A DNA stretch of 64,000 nt, from the NCBI GenBank assembly GCA_039819665.1, contig JBCBRM010000035.1, forward strand, positions 32,255 through 96,254, read 5' to 3'. Below are positions 7,885 to 17,346 of this stretch, piece by piece. The position numbers were made by a program, and so were the translations under genes. The notes below the pieces were generated by a model. That model was not told the origin of the DNA. It searched no databases and was given only the letters and a program-made list of their open reading frames with translations. The DNA is from JAWPMV01 sp039819665. Lineage in GTDB: Bacteria > Bacteroidota > Bacteroidia > J057. Numbering within the stretch: position 1 is the stretch's first letter; every line of letters begins with the position of its first letter.

Positions 7885-10077
7885 TTATTTGAAGAAGAAA
7901 ACCTTGTGGGATTGAGCTTCGAGGTCAACAGAAAACCTGAGACGACTTCTGCCATCAAGCTCGAAGCCTCCAAGCAGGTTTTCTTCCTGATATATTTTAC
8001 AAAAATCTCGTAGACCTGAATAATATAGAGGTACTTCGATTTTTTTAGAAATACGCTTATTTGTTGGATTAAATACAACTAAAGCTGCTGCCTCTTCTGC
8101 TCCCGGCTTCACCTTCAACCAATAATCTAAATCCCTTCCATCTGCCCTCCGAAGATGGATCAAATCTCCTTCTAATACTTCTCTATGCTTTTTATACCAG
8201 CTCACACTTTCCACTACCATATTTTTTGTCTCTTCTGTATCAAACAGTCTAGGACCTCGATAACAAGCCTGGACTCCGGCGGATAAATTGGACAACATAA
8301 TGGTTCGATAGTGATCAATATGCTCATTCAAGGGCTCAATCGTTGCAGCTGCTCCACCTCCATGATATTCTGTTAGAGGAACGAACATCCAACCCATGCT
8401 TACTCCTTTTGTCCAGGTCCCATCAAAAATATTCTGGCGTGTGTGAATCAGTTGTTGGGCCCGTGGCAGGCTCCAATTGACTTCCCGATAGCCCATTGCG
8501 CATTTATTTCCTCCGGCCAGATAATAATAATCAGGGATATTAAGGTAAATGCCCTTTGCACGACACCATTGATAAAATTTTGCGATTACTTCATATTGTC
8601 TCCAACGGGAATCACCATAGCCCTGATGTCCGGGATGATCTTCGGACATGCAATAATCTCCCGGATAACTCCCATCATGTTCCAACAGGGTGAAGCCGCT
8701 CTTTTCGTAGAAATTATAAAGCTTCTTGAAATAGTTTTGTCCCCACTCACTTCCAATGCAGGGGGAATTTCCAAAAGTAGCTTGTTCTCCTTCATTCATT
8801 ACCACATCAGTCTCCGGAGAAATTTTACGAGAAGCCAATAAAGAATATCCTCCAATCTCTACTCCTTTACTTTTGGCATAATCGGCATATCCTTTCATCT
8901 TTTCTATATACTCATCACTATCATCCTCTATATTGAATCCACTTCCAAAAGTTAGGATTACCATTTCAAATCCCGCCTCCGCAGCCTGATCTATGGCTAG
9001 CTTTACCCGTTCCCAATCAGCAAAACGAGCATGCATCATCAGGGGATTTTCTGTTGACCAGGGAGCCAGAACTCGATACATTCTCCTTTGTGCCAAGCCA
9101 TTTCGTTCGCGATCATAGCTATCAAAAGGAAGAATAAAGGTCCTAAAGGAAGTAAAAGTTTCTCCAGATTTAATTTCAAGGTCCGGCCCAATTTCTGGTT
9201 TCATCTGAAGTAAACAAGGAGTGCGCCTCAAATAACTCACCTGAGAACTATAATCCGGGTCTTCCTCCCAGTGTACGACATGATGATTAGCGTCCCGGGC
9301 CTCCATGCTTGCAAATGCATAGTCAGTTTCAATATGAATATTGGGCGGAGGAATATCAAACTCTCGGGTTTCTACCGTTGAAGCAAACTCGACAGCAGCC
9401 AGAATTTCTGAGCTGAAGGAATCTAAGCGGATGCTTTGCGAAGACGTATTTTCAAGCTCAATCCATTTAGCCATAAGAGGAATCCCATCATATAATTCAT
9501 AAAAAACGGAAAGGCTCCATGCTCCATTTGAGGATTCAGGGAGTTTATAATCCATTTGAAGCTGAATTCCTTTTGGAGGCCAGTTCAAGGTTTCGTCGTG
9601 ATGGCGAACTCTTTTCCATTCAAAAGGAGCTTGGGCTTTCCGTTGACTAAATCCAGTAAAGACAAGCGCCTCGGGATTGGCTGTTAATTCAGGAAGCCAG
9701 GCTTCATCTAGATAGGCATAATTTTTCTGGCCTTTTAATCCCCCGGCCTCGTACTGTTTTCCATTTATACTAAGCTCCGCTTCAGCTTTTATTCCTCTAA
9801 GTAGGTTTTGATCCGTGGAAAGCAAGTCCAAAGCTATAGTTGCCAAATTAGGTCCCAGATAAAAGCTACGAGCGAGAAGGCCATTGGATAGAATAAGACG
9901 GTCACCTCTTTCATTTCGAAAAAGTCCTGCTTCCAGTTCTACCTTTTGCACCAACCAATCCTCTTCTACCCCTTCCTCATAAGCAGCTGAAAGAATCGGA
10001 AGATCCATAATAGCGTTATCCTGAGCAAAGATTTGTGTCAGGGAAAACAGGAACCATAAGGGGAACAATTTTTTCAT
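7885..10077 (-). CDS. Secreted glycoside hydrolase, alpha-galactosidase-like (GH36/clan GH-D type)
   Basis: The 730-residue protein has a signal peptide (cleavage near IFA-QD). A large beta-sandwich comes first (to about residue 330), then a TIM-barrel-like domain with GFEMVILTFGSGFN, GVEIGGYSLLASRK and LLEHDGSYPGDYC, and a C-terminal beta domain. The order matches clan GH-D alpha-galactosidases, and Asp468 in LEHDG sits where the nucleophile is expected. Sequence drift from the canonical KWD motif means the true family could be a GH36 relative or an unclassified one. The neighbours (sulfatase and TRAP/aldolase genes) point to a sulfated, probably galactose-containing glycan; this is inference. 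Confidence 0.75.
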   Translation of the reverse strand: MKKLFPLWFLFSLTQIFAQDNAIMDLPILSAAYEEGVEEDWLVQKVELEAGLFRNERGDRLILSNGLLARSFYLGPNLATIALDLLSTDQNLLRGIKAEAELSINGKQYEAGGLKGQKNYAYLDEAWLPELTANPEALVFTGFSQRKAQAPFEWKRVRHHDETLNWPPKGIQLQMDYKLPESSNGAWSLSVFYELYDGIPLMAKWIELENTSSQSIRLDSFSSEILAAVEFASTVETREFDIPPPNIHIETDYAFASMEARDANHHVVHWEEDPDYSSQVSYLRRTPCLLQMKPEIGPDLEIKSGETFTSFRTFILPFDSYDRERNGLAQRRMYRVLAPWSTENPLMMHARFADWERVKLAIDQAAEAGFEMVILTFGSGFNIEDDSDEYIEKMKGYADYAKSKGVEIGGYSLLASRKISPETDVVMNEGEQATFGNSPCIGSEWGQNYFKKLYNFYEKSGFTLLEHDGSYPGDYCMSEDHPGHQGYGDSRWRQYEVIAKFYQWCRAKGIYLNIPDYYYLAGGNKCAMGYREVNWSLPRAQQLIHTRQNIFDGTWTKGVSMGWMFVPLTEYHGGGAAATIEPLNEHIDHYRTIMLSNLSAGVQACYRGPRLFDTEETKNMVVESVSWYKKHREVLEGDLIHLRRADGRDLDYWLKVKPGAEEAAALVVFNPTNKRISKKIEVPLYYSGLRDFCKIYQEENLLGGFELDGRSRLRFSVDLEAQSHKVFFFK

Positions 10078-10087
10078 TCGATAGAGC

Positions 10088-11374
10088 TTAAAGGCCGAAT
10101 AATGCGGGCAACCATAAGCTGAGTCCCGGGATAAAAGTTACGGCTAATAAGGCTATCAGCATGGCGATAAACATCGGCAGAATCGGGCGTATCACCTTTT
10201 GAATGGTGGTTTCAGCAACTCCCACCCCCACAAATAAAACAGAACCTACTGGAGGCGTACAAAGCCCTACACATAGATTAAGTACCATCACAATTCCAAA
10301 ATGAGTGGGATCCATGCCCAATTCGGTTACCACCGGAAGGAAGATGGGCGTAAAAATGAGAACCGCCGGGGTGATGTCCATGAAAACTCCTACAAAAAGG
10401 AGAATCAAATTGATGATAATCAGGATAACGATTTTATTGTCACTGATCGAAAGTAATAACTGGGTGATATCCTGAGGAATATTTTCATAAGCCATGATCC
10501 AGGACATACTGATAGAGGTTGCAATCAGGAGCATGACAATGGCGGTGGTTCCCGCAGAACTCAAAAATATTTCCGGCAAATCCTTAATTGAGATTTCACG
10601 ATAGTAAAAGGTGAGCGCAAGACAATACAGCACTGCCACAGCCGAGGCCTCGGTAGCCGTAAATATACCAGCGATAATCCCTCCAATAACAATAATCAAT
10701 AATAAGAGACTAAAAGAAGCATTGAGAAAGGTGGTAAAAACTTCTTTCAAGGAACTTCTTTTGCCTGCGGGAAATCCTTTTCGTTTAGCCATTACTCCTG
10801 CCACCAACATAATCATAAAACCCGTCAAAATTCCTGGCAAATATCCCGCGACGAATAATGCGGCAATACTGACACCCCCACTAGCCAAAGAATAAACAAT
10901 CAGTACATTACTAGGAGGAATCACCAAACCTGTAGTGGCTGAAGTGATATTTACCGCTGCTGCATAATCGCGATCATAGCCCTCTTTTTCCATGGCTTTA
11001 CCCATAAACCCACCGATAGCGGATGCAGCTGCTACGGCCGAACCTGCAATGGCACCAAACAACATGGCTGCCATGATATTTACATGTGCCAACCCACCGG
11101 GAAGGGCTCCTACCAGAGATTTGGCAAAATCAATAAGCCTTCGAGCTATACCCCCTCGATTCATAATCTGACCGGCAAGAATAAATAAGGGAATAGCAAG
11201 TAATGAGAAACTGTCAAGACCCGTGCCCATTCTTTGGGCGACGGTGGTAAATGCTGGCATGGCAGGTATACTTACCAGCATGGTAAAAACACTACTTAAG
11301 CCTATGCTCCAGGCAATAGGGACTCCAAGGGCGAGTAAAATCAGGAACGTAAGAACAAGAATGAGGATTTCCAT
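10088..11374 (-). CDS. dctM: TRAP transporter large permease (DctM family)
   Basis: The 428-residue protein is very hydrophobic, with about 11-12 membrane segments. It shows the DctM hallmarks: an N-terminal TFLILLALGVPIAWSIGLSS, the IPLFILAGQIMNRGG block and GTNP-like re-entrant regions including TATEASAVAVLY and LCTPPVGSVLFVG. It is the ion-coupled channel subunit of a TRAP system that imports sugar acids or other carboxylates across the inner membrane. It lies 11 bp after the small permease stop. The periplasmic binding protein DctP needed for substrate capture is not encoded in this operon or elsewhere in the window. Confidence 0.95.
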   Translation of the reverse strand: MEILILVLTFLILLALGVPIAWSIGLSSVFTMLVSIPAMPAFTTVAQRMGTGLDSFSLLAIPLFILAGQIMNRGGIARRLIDFAKSLVGALPGGLAHVNIMAAMLFGAIAGSAVAAASAIGGFMGKAMEKEGYDRDYAAAVNITSATTGLVIPPSNVLIVYSLASGGVSIAALFVAGYLPGILTGFMIMLVAGVMAKRKGFPAGKRSSLKEVFTTFLNASFSLLLLIIVIGGIIAGIFTATEASAVAVLYCLALTFYYREISIKDLPEIFLSSAGTTAIVMLLIATSISMSWIMAYENIPQDITQLLLSISDNKIVILIIINLILLFVGVFMDITPAVLIFTPIFLPVVTELGMDPTHFGIVMVLNLCVGLCTPPVGSVLFVGVGVAETTIQKVIRPILPMFIAMLIALLAVTFIPGLSLWLPALFGL

Positions 11375-11385
11375 TTTCTTTGTGT

Positions 11386-11853
11386 TTAGGCTTGTGGTTG
11401 AGTCGCGCCGAGGATATCTGCGAACTTGAAATAAACAATGAGCAAACCGCTGAGAGGAATGACAGCATATACAAAGTACATGGGAATACCCATAGCGGGC
11501 GAGGCTTGCCCAAGGGTGTAGGAGATATAGATCAGCCTTCCTCCTCCCATCACCATAACCAGAACAGCAAAGAGCATAATCAAACTGCTGACCAAGATGC
11601 TAAGAACTGTTTGGCGGCTTAAACTCAATTTGGGTTTGAGGAGCTCAATGGCTGGATGCATCTTTTTTGTACTCGCATAGGCGGCTCCCAATATACCTAT
11701 CCATATCAATAGGAACCTGGCCAGCTCTTCCGTCCAGCTTGCCTGATCAGCGAAAACAAAGCGGGTAAATACTCCCCAAAGGACATCCAGTGTCATCAAT
11801 GCCATCAGGAAGATGAGCAGTACACTTAGGTACTTAGTAATAGTAGTTCTCAT
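11386..11853 (-). CDS. dctQ: TRAP transporter small permease (DctQ family)
   Basis: The 155-residue protein has four predicted membrane helices (about 11-28, 45-65, 85-107 and 125-145). It carries the DctQ signature around TRFVFADQASWTEELARFLLIWIG: the conserved TEE followed by an aromatic helix. It forms the membrane complex with the DctM protein encoded just downstream. Size and order (Q before M) are standard. Upstream by 66 bp lies the dehydrogenase gene, so the transporter is likely co-expressed with the enzymes for its substrate. Confidence 0.93.
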   Translation of the reverse strand: MRTTITKYLSVLLIFLMALMTLDVLWGVFTRFVFADQASWTEELARFLLIWIGILGAAYASTKKMHPAIELLKPKLSLSRQTVLSILVSSLIMLFAVLVMVMGGGRLIYISYTLGQASPAMGIPMYFVYAVIPLSGLLIVYFKFADILGATQPQA

Positions 11854-11919
11854 AGCAATTCAGATATACACTTAATCTAAAGAAAAATTAGGGGATTTTG
11901 ATACATGTGCAGATTTTTC

Positions 11920-13032
11920 TTAGCCTATCGGTAGCGGCATACCGATTCCTCTGTCTTTGCTCACGTCCTTTAGATCAGTTACAACGGCTTCCAACAGAGG
12001 AATTCCTTCACCTTCTCTTTTTGCTAATGCCTCTCTTTCAGGATCACCATGAATCAAGACTTTCTCCTGATCAGGAAGTGGAAGGGTAGCTCGCATTACC
12101 CGTATCCATTGATCCACTCTTCCTTTAAATTCTTCAGGATCGGTAAAGCTACCAATGTCCCAGGCTCCCATAAAATGTCCAATCCCTTTACCCACTTGTT
12201 CTTTCACATTTGGTATTCCTATGGCAAAAGTCGGAACAAAAGGACCCCAATTCGCCCCGCTCAATACTCCACACAATAAGTCAACCATAGCAGCCAAGCC
12301 ATAACCTTTATGTCCTCCTCTGATTTTTTCTGAGCCTAAAGGTGATAAAGCTGCTCCTTCCATAAAATCCATGGGATTCAAAGCCGATTTTCCATCCGGT
12401 CGGATAGCCCAACCCTCGGGTAGGGCCTCCTGCTTACGCATTTGTATTTCTACTTTTCCAAAACTTACCGTACTCGTAGCAAAATCAATGACGATGGGGG
12501 GTTCTTCTTTCCCCGGAAATCCTATGGCAATCGGATTGGTACCTAACATCCTTTCCGCACCATATAGAGGAGCTACAACCTTGGAAGTATTGGTCATGGA
12601 CATGCCGATCAACTCTTTTCCCAATCCTTGCTCCGCATAATAACCAGCTGCCCCATAATGATTGGAGTTTTGAATAGAAACCCAGCCGCTTCCGTGAGTT
12701 TGAGCTTTATCCATGGCGATTTCAAAACTTCGCGGAGCAATGACCAGTCCCATTCCATTGTCCCCGTCAATTCGGGCAACACTGGTTCGATCATTAAGCA
12801 GCTGCATCTTGGGCCTGGGATTAATAGATCCTTCTTTCAAATAATGGCAATAGGTTTTTAGTCGAGCGATTCCGTGAGAATCAATTCCCCTAAGGTCGCT
12901 ATACATCAATACGTCTGCCGCCAGCAATGCGTCAGCTTCAGTCATACGAAAAGACTCAAAAACCTGAGTCATAAAATCCCGCAATACATTTGCATCAAAG
13001 CGGTATTGGGTTTGAGTAGTAGTATCAGACAT
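11920..13032 (-). CDS. Ldh family (Ldh_2, YiaK/malate-lactate type) NAD(P) dehydrogenase
   Basis: The 370-residue protein matches the Ldh_2 fold throughout. DSHGIARL carries the catalytic His53, SNHYGAAGYYA has His125, and MLGTNPIAIGFP, FATSTVSFGKVE and GHKGYGLAAMVD are the NAD-binding and dimer elements. The family reduces 2-keto acids or ketonic sugar acids; members include malate and ureidoglycolate dehydrogenases and 2,3-diketo-L-gulonate reductase. It sits between a class II aldolase gene (9 bp upstream) and TRAP permeases, as in yiaK-yiaMNO. A 2-keto sugar acid substrate is therefore the best inference. It is cytoplasmic, with no signal peptide. Confidence 0.9.
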   Translation of the reverse strand: MSDTTTQTQYRFDANVLRDFMTQVFESFRMTEADALLAADVLMYSDLRGIDSHGIARLKTYCHYLKEGSINPRPKMQLLNDRTSVARIDGDNGMGLVIAPRSFEIAMDKAQTHGSGWVSIQNSNHYGAAGYYAEQGLGKELIGMSMTNTSKVVAPLYGAERMLGTNPIAIGFPGKEEPPIVIDFATSTVSFGKVEIQMRKQEALPEGWAIRPDGKSALNPMDFMEGAALSPLGSEKIRGGHKGYGLAAMVDLLCGVLSGANWGPFVPTFAIGIPNVKEQVGKGIGHFMGAWDIGSFTDPEEFKGRVDQWIRVMRATLPLPDQEKVLIHGDPEREALAKREGEGIPLLEAVVTDLKDVSKDRGIGMPLPIG

Positions 13033-13041
13033 AAGATTGAT

Positions 13042-13824
13042 CTATTCCAACAGATCCGGATGGGCATGAACGATGTCCTGCCATATCGGCTGATAATTGA
13101 ACCAACCCGCAATAGGGAATCCCAATTCATTGTCACGTGTACTTCTGGCAACTTCCGCAGAAATCGGATGAATTTCCGTTCCACTGGCCTCTGCCATCAA
13201 CTGGGATTGACAGCACCTTTCCATACAAATAAACCACCAGGCTGCTTCTTCAACCGTATTTCCAACCGTAAGTAAGCCATGATTTTTGAGAATTGCCGCT
13301 TTCTTATCTTCCAAAGCTTTGGCTATTGCATCTCCTTCCCCCAGATCCAAAACTACTCCCTGATAATCATCATAGAGACCATGATCTTCGAAAAAGGCAC
13401 AAGAATCTTGCGTAAGTGGATCCAACAATCGCCCTAGGGCTGAGAATGTTTTACCGTATATAGAATGAGAATGTGCTGCGGCTATTACGTCTGGTCTGGC
13501 GTGATGAATGCGAGAATGGATGGCAAAAGCAGCTTGATTCAGCATTTGGTGTTTACCTTCTACAATCTTTCCCTCTTCATCTACCAAAATCAGATCAGAT
13601 ACCTTGATTCGATTGAAAGAGATGCCAAAAGGATTAACCCAGAAATGATCCGTCAATTCCGGATCGCGAGCGGTGATATGTCCGGCAACGCCTTCTGAAA
13701 AGCCAAATTTACCAAAAACCCGGAAAGCTCCGGCCAATTGTTGTTTGCGATGTTGTCTTTCTTCTTCTAAGGATCCAGTCTTGGGCATCATGCCGACCAA
13801 ATGGGGAGGATTTTTTACTGCCAT
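13042..13824 (-). CDS. Class II aldolase/adducin family protein
   Basis: The 260-residue protein has the zinc site of class II sugar aldolases and epimerases (FucA/AraD fold). His118 and His120 are in AAHSHSIYG, His182 is in ILKNHGLLTVG, and the upstream GFSEGVAGHITARDP carries the usual catalytic Glu. It probably cleaves or rearranges a phosphorylated or free sugar acid in the cytoplasm. It is the first gene of the operon running to the sulfatase. Its ATG is 2 bp from the longer start of the divergent LytTR gene; the shorter LytTR start leaves 86 bp for two promoters. Confidence 0.9.
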   Translation of the reverse strand: MAVKNPPHLVGMMPKTGSLEEERQHRKQQLAGAFRVFGKFGFSEGVAGHITARDPELTDHFWVNPFGISFNRIKVSDLILVDEEGKIVEGKHQMLNQAAFAIHSRIHHARPDVIAAAHSHSIYGKTFSALGRLLDPLTQDSCAFFEDHGLYDDYQGVVLDLGEGDAIAKALEDKKAAILKNHGLLTVGNTVEEAAWWFICMERCCQSQLMAEASGTEIHPISAEVARSTRDNELGFPIAGWFNYQPIWQDIVHAHPDLLE

Positions 13825-13910
13825 GGATGAGTAGATTAAGTGTCCTAATTCTGACTTTCATATTAGCAAAATTCGAAGCCATTCGGAATTTTATTTTATC
13901 TTATTCCCCT

Positions 13911-14765
13911 ATGCAGGAATTTCTCAAGCGTCCCTTTCCATATCTGGATCCTATGCTTCACAGGGTCCTGTTGGCGCTCTTCTGTTCTGCATTTGCTGGC
14001 ATCTTTCTCAATATTTTTGAACCCTTCAATCTGGATAGCTGGACCATCCTGAAAAGCTACAAAAGCCGCTTTCCTACGCTTCTTTTTTCTCTGACAGGTT
14101 TGCTCTTCCTGAGTTTTACCCAAATAGCTTTACGAAAACTTTTTCGAATTCAAACCTTTACCAGAGGAGGCTTTATAATTTGGTTTACTGGCGAAATAAT
14201 TCTTCTCAGCATTCTAAACCACATTCTTTTTGGAGATGCCCGGGAAGATCTCTCAGAAATGATGTATGAATTTAGTCTAACCTTTAAGTATACCTCTCTC
14301 GTCCTACTCATTCCTTATCTAACCAGTCTTCTCTATTTTTCTTCTAAAAACCAGAATGATTTTACAGAAGAAAAAGCTGAACTTCCCCCAAAAGATGACA
14401 AGCCGCAGATTCAGCAGGTACATTTCCAGACGGAAAATGAAAAAGAGGTTCTCTCAGTAAAGCTGGATCATCTTCTCTTTCTAAAATCCGAATCCAATTA
14501 TGTAGCTATCTTCTACCTCTACAATGGCCAATTGAAAAAACGACTGATCCGTAACAGTTTAAAAAAGCTGGAACAAGAACTCAAACATCCTTCCCTGATA
14601 CGAGTGCATAGGTCGTACATGCTGAATATGCTCAATGCCGTTAGTGTGAATCGAAATCCAAAATCTTATCAGGTGCTGTTGGAAAAAGCAGATAAATATC
14701 CCATTCCGGTTTCCCCCACCTATATGAAGGAATTCGATGAAAGGCTTAAAGAATTGAATAACTAA
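13911..14765 (+). CDS. LytTR DNA-binding regulator with N-terminal membrane domain
   Basis: I chose the ATG at 13911 (MQEFLKRPFPYLDPMLHRVLL). Membrane-bound LytTR regulators of Bacteroidota commonly begin with this kind of FL..PFP motif before the first helix, and the start at 13827 would leave no room for the divergent promoter. Four hydrophobic helices fill residues about 17-145. A charged linker leads to a C-terminal LytTR domain of about 100 residues (VKLDHLLFLKSESNYVAIFY, IRVHRSYMLNMLNA). There is no response-receiver domain. Its position opposite the TRAP/aldolase/sulfatase operon makes it the candidate regulator of that operon; the signal is unknown. Confidence 0.85.
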   Translation: MQEFLKRPFPYLDPMLHRVLLALFCSAFAGIFLNIFEPFNLDSWTILKSYKSRFPTLLFSLTGLLFLSFTQIALRKLFRIQTFTRGGFIIWFTGEIILLSILNHILFGDAREDLSEMMYEFSLTFKYTSLVLLIPYLTSLLYFSSKNQNDFTEEKAELPPKDDKPQIQQVHFQTENEKEVLSVKLDHLLFLKSESNYVAIFYLYNGQLKKRLIRNSLKKLEQELKHPSLIRVHRSYMLNMLNAVSVNRNPKSYQVLLEKADKYPIPVSPTYMKEFDERLKELNN

Positions 14766-14864
14766 GGATTTCTCTTCTCCTTCGTCCCAGAATAGGCAGA
14801 TTCATCCCTTTTAATGGATTATATCCCATACTGCCCTTATTTTAGAGGAAAAATCACCATTCCC

Positions 14865-16127
14865 ATGAATATAACTTCACTATTAAGCTCAATTTTTGCC
14901 TTACTTCTTCTGGCAGCTTGCAGCGGAACAGCCCAAAAGGCAGATTCCAAATTTGCCCACCAACTTAGCTTTGGACCCGGAGAAGAAGATGCGATCCGGA
15001 CAGCCTTGATTTCTTTAAAAGATAATACAGAGATCACCCTGAAAGCAGGGACTTATTCTTTTGAAAAACTCTCTATTCAAGGTAAACTCAAAAATATTTC
15101 TATCAAAGGCGCGGGACCTGAGCAAACTATCATTGATTTCGCAGGTCAGGAAAGTGGGGGAGAAGGTATGCGTGTTGATGATGTATATGACTTCGAAATT
15201 GCGGATTTACAATTGAAAGAATCAGCAGGAGATTTATTGAAAGTCAAGGATAGTGAGAAAGTACGTTTTATCAATGTACATACCGTTTGGGCAGGAGAGC
15301 CTGAAATTACTAATGGTGGCTACGGGATTTATCCTGTTTTGTGCAAAGACGTTTTAATTGATGGCTGCTATGCAAGAGGAGCTTCTGATGCGGGTATTTA
15401 TGTTGGACAAACCCTAGGAGCCGTAGTTCGCAATTCCAAAGTGGAGTATTGTGTTGCGGGCATCGAAATAGAGAACACACAGGATGCAGAGGTTTACGGA
15501 AACGTCGCCAATAATAACACGGGCGGCCTGCTGGTATTTGACCATCCCGGTTTGAAATATCATGGAAAGAATATCAAGGTGTATGATAATCACGTTTTCT
15601 CCAACAACTATCGCAACTTTGCCCCTGCAGCCAATAGCGCTACAGGCGTAGGCAACCTTCCTCCGGGAACCGGCATCATGGTATTGAGAACCTCAGACGT
15701 TGAAGTATACAACAATAAATTAGAGGACAACAATACTATGTCTGTGGGAATTTTGAGCTATATCTCGGTCGATCCCAACATCATGAAAAATGCCCCTGAT
15801 TTCGATCCTATTCCCCGCAATATATATTTCCACAACAACCAGATCAGCAAGCAGGATGAATTTCCGGAAGCTGTCAAAGAGCATGAATTGGCTTCTATTC
15901 TCGTTGGGCTGCATGGAGAATTGAAAAAATCAGGCATGTACGAAGCAGCCTCCCTCCCACATATCCTCTATGACGGAATCAGTCTGGCTGAAGGAGACAA
16001 TCCCAATAACATTTGTATCCAGGAAGCCGAAGGTACTGGGTTCCTTAATATGGATATGGGTAATCAATCTCAAAACCTGAGTTTTGATCCCGCTCCTTTC
16101 AACTGCGACGGAAAAACGAAAGCCTAG
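14865..16127 (+). CDS. Parallel beta-helix lipoprotein (TIGR03805-like)
   Basis: The internal ATG at 14865 gives a lipobox signal (IFALLLLAACSG); the longer start at 14814 adds 17 residues without signal character. The 420-residue protein then shows repeated right-handed beta-helix turns (YGIYPVLCKDVLIDGCYARG, AGIYVGQTLGAVVRNSKVEY, AGIEIENTQDAEVYGNVANN). In family knowledge, TIGR03805 beta-helix proteins occur as two-gene pairs with TIGR03806 cytochromes, and the next gene, 2 bp away, fits the partner. The pair is exported; its function is not established. A carbohydrate or polymer surface role is possible, but I see no catalytic signature. Confidence 0.85.
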   Translation: MNITSLLSSIFALLLLAACSGTAQKADSKFAHQLSFGPGEEDAIRTALISLKDNTEITLKAGTYSFEKLSIQGKLKNISIKGAGPEQTIIDFAGQESGGEGMRVDDVYDFEIADLQLKESAGDLLKVKDSEKVRFINVHTVWAGEPEITNGGYGIYPVLCKDVLIDGCYARGASDAGIYVGQTLGAVVRNSKVEYCVAGIEIENTQDAEVYGNVANNNTGGLLVFDHPGLKYHGKNIKVYDNHVFSNNYRNFAPAANSATGVGNLPPGTGIMVLRTSDVEVYNNKLEDNNTMSVGILSYISVDPNIMKNAPDFDPIPRNIYFHNNQISKQDEFPEAVKEHELASILVGLHGELKKSGMYEAASLPHILYDGISLAEGDNPNNICIQEAEGTGFLNMDMGNQSQNLSFDPAPFNCDGKTKA

Positions 16128-16129
16128 AC

Positions 16130-17179
16130 ATGAACATGAGATCAGTAAATATTTGCATAAGCGTATTTTGCTTGTTTTTTATAAGTTGTAGCGAGCAGAA
16201 AGTTAGTCAGGAAAGTTCTGATCCTTTCTTCGAGAAATTGTCAGAGCATAATTTTTTTGAGGGCGAATTAGCAGCCTTGATGCCTGCTGAGGGGGTACTG
16301 CCTTACGAACTCAATACTCCATTGTTTACTGATTATGCGCATAAGGAAAGATTTGTACAGGTACCTTCTGGTAAAGAGATTCAGATCGAAGGAGAAGAAT
16401 TGATCTATCCGGAAGGGACCTATCTTATCAAAAACTTCTACTACTGGAATGACGAACAAAATAAAAATTTGGGGCGTCGTCTTATCGAAACCCGGGTGCT
16501 ACATAAAACAACAGACGTTTGGGAAGTAGCCAATTATGAGTGGGATGCAGAACAACAGGAAGCGTACAGAAATATCCTGGGGGCGAAAAAAGAGGTCGCA
16601 TGGACCGATACAAAAGGACAAGCTCGCAAAGTCTCTTATGTCATTCCAGACAATAATGATTGTAAGAGTTGCCATAAGAACAAAGGCAATGTGAAGTACA
16701 TCGGCCCTAAACTTCGTAATCTCAATAAAGTGATTGCCTATGCAGACGGGAGCATGAATCAATTGCAGAAATTTCAGCAAATGGCCTGGCTTCCTGCTTC
16801 TTTTTCCCTGAAAAATAGCCCCAGGCTCCCTGATTGGGCGGATGCTCATTATTCTTTAGGCGAAAGAGCGCGTGCCTATCTGGATGTAAATTGTGCGCAT
16901 TGCCACTCTCAACATGGTCCCGCTAGTAATACGGCCCTCTTTCTTGAATACGAAGAAGAGGATCCTCACAGACTTGGAATCAATAAGGGCCCCGTCTCGG
17001 CAGCCCAGGGCTCAGGTAATTTGATGTACAATATCACCCCGGGAAAAGCAGACTCCTCTATTCTCGTTTATCGGATGAATTCTGTTGAAACAGGAGTAGC
17101 TATGCCTGAAATTGGTCGAAGTCTAATTCATGAAGAGGGAGTAGCCCTCATGCAAGACTGGATCAATAGTCTCAGGTAA
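16130..17179 (+). CDS. Diheme c-type cytochrome lipoprotein (SO2930/TIGR03806-like)
   Basis: The 349-residue protein has a lipoprotein-like signal (SVFCLFFISCSEQK) and two heme c attachment sites, CKSCH at Cys178 and CAHCH at Cys255. The region between them holds IGPKLRNLNK, and GVAMPEIGR near the end supplies a likely axial Met. It should sit in the envelope and carry electrons. Heme attachment needs a cytochrome c maturation system, not seen here. It follows the beta-helix gene by 2 bp, the known pairing of these two uncharacterised families, so both probably work in one complex. Start could also be the Met two codons later. Confidence 0.88.
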   Translation: MNMRSVNICISVFCLFFISCSEQKVSQESSDPFFEKLSEHNFFEGELAALMPAEGVLPYELNTPLFTDYAHKERFVQVPSGKEIQIEGEELIYPEGTYLIKNFYYWNDEQNKNLGRRLIETRVLHKTTDVWEVANYEWDAEQQEAYRNILGAKKEVAWTDTKGQARKVSYVIPDNNDCKSCHKNKGNVKYIGPKLRNLNKVIAYADGSMNQLQKFQQMAWLPASFSLKNSPRLPDWADAHYSLGERARAYLDVNCAHCHSQHGPASNTALFLEYEEEDPHRLGINKGPVSAAQGSGNLMYNITPGKADSSILVYRMNSVETGVAMPEIGRSLIHEEGVALMQDWINSLR

Positions 17180-17346
17180 ACCCATTAATAATGACACTTG
17201 GCGCATAAGTGCTTTTTTCATCAACATTCCTTAAATAATTTCGATATTAGTTGAGTGACAAACTCAATTTCCCCCTTTACGGCTCAGGAAATTTGAACAG
17301 AGATCTAATAAGGCTCCAGTAAACCACTGGATTCACAGAGCTTTTT

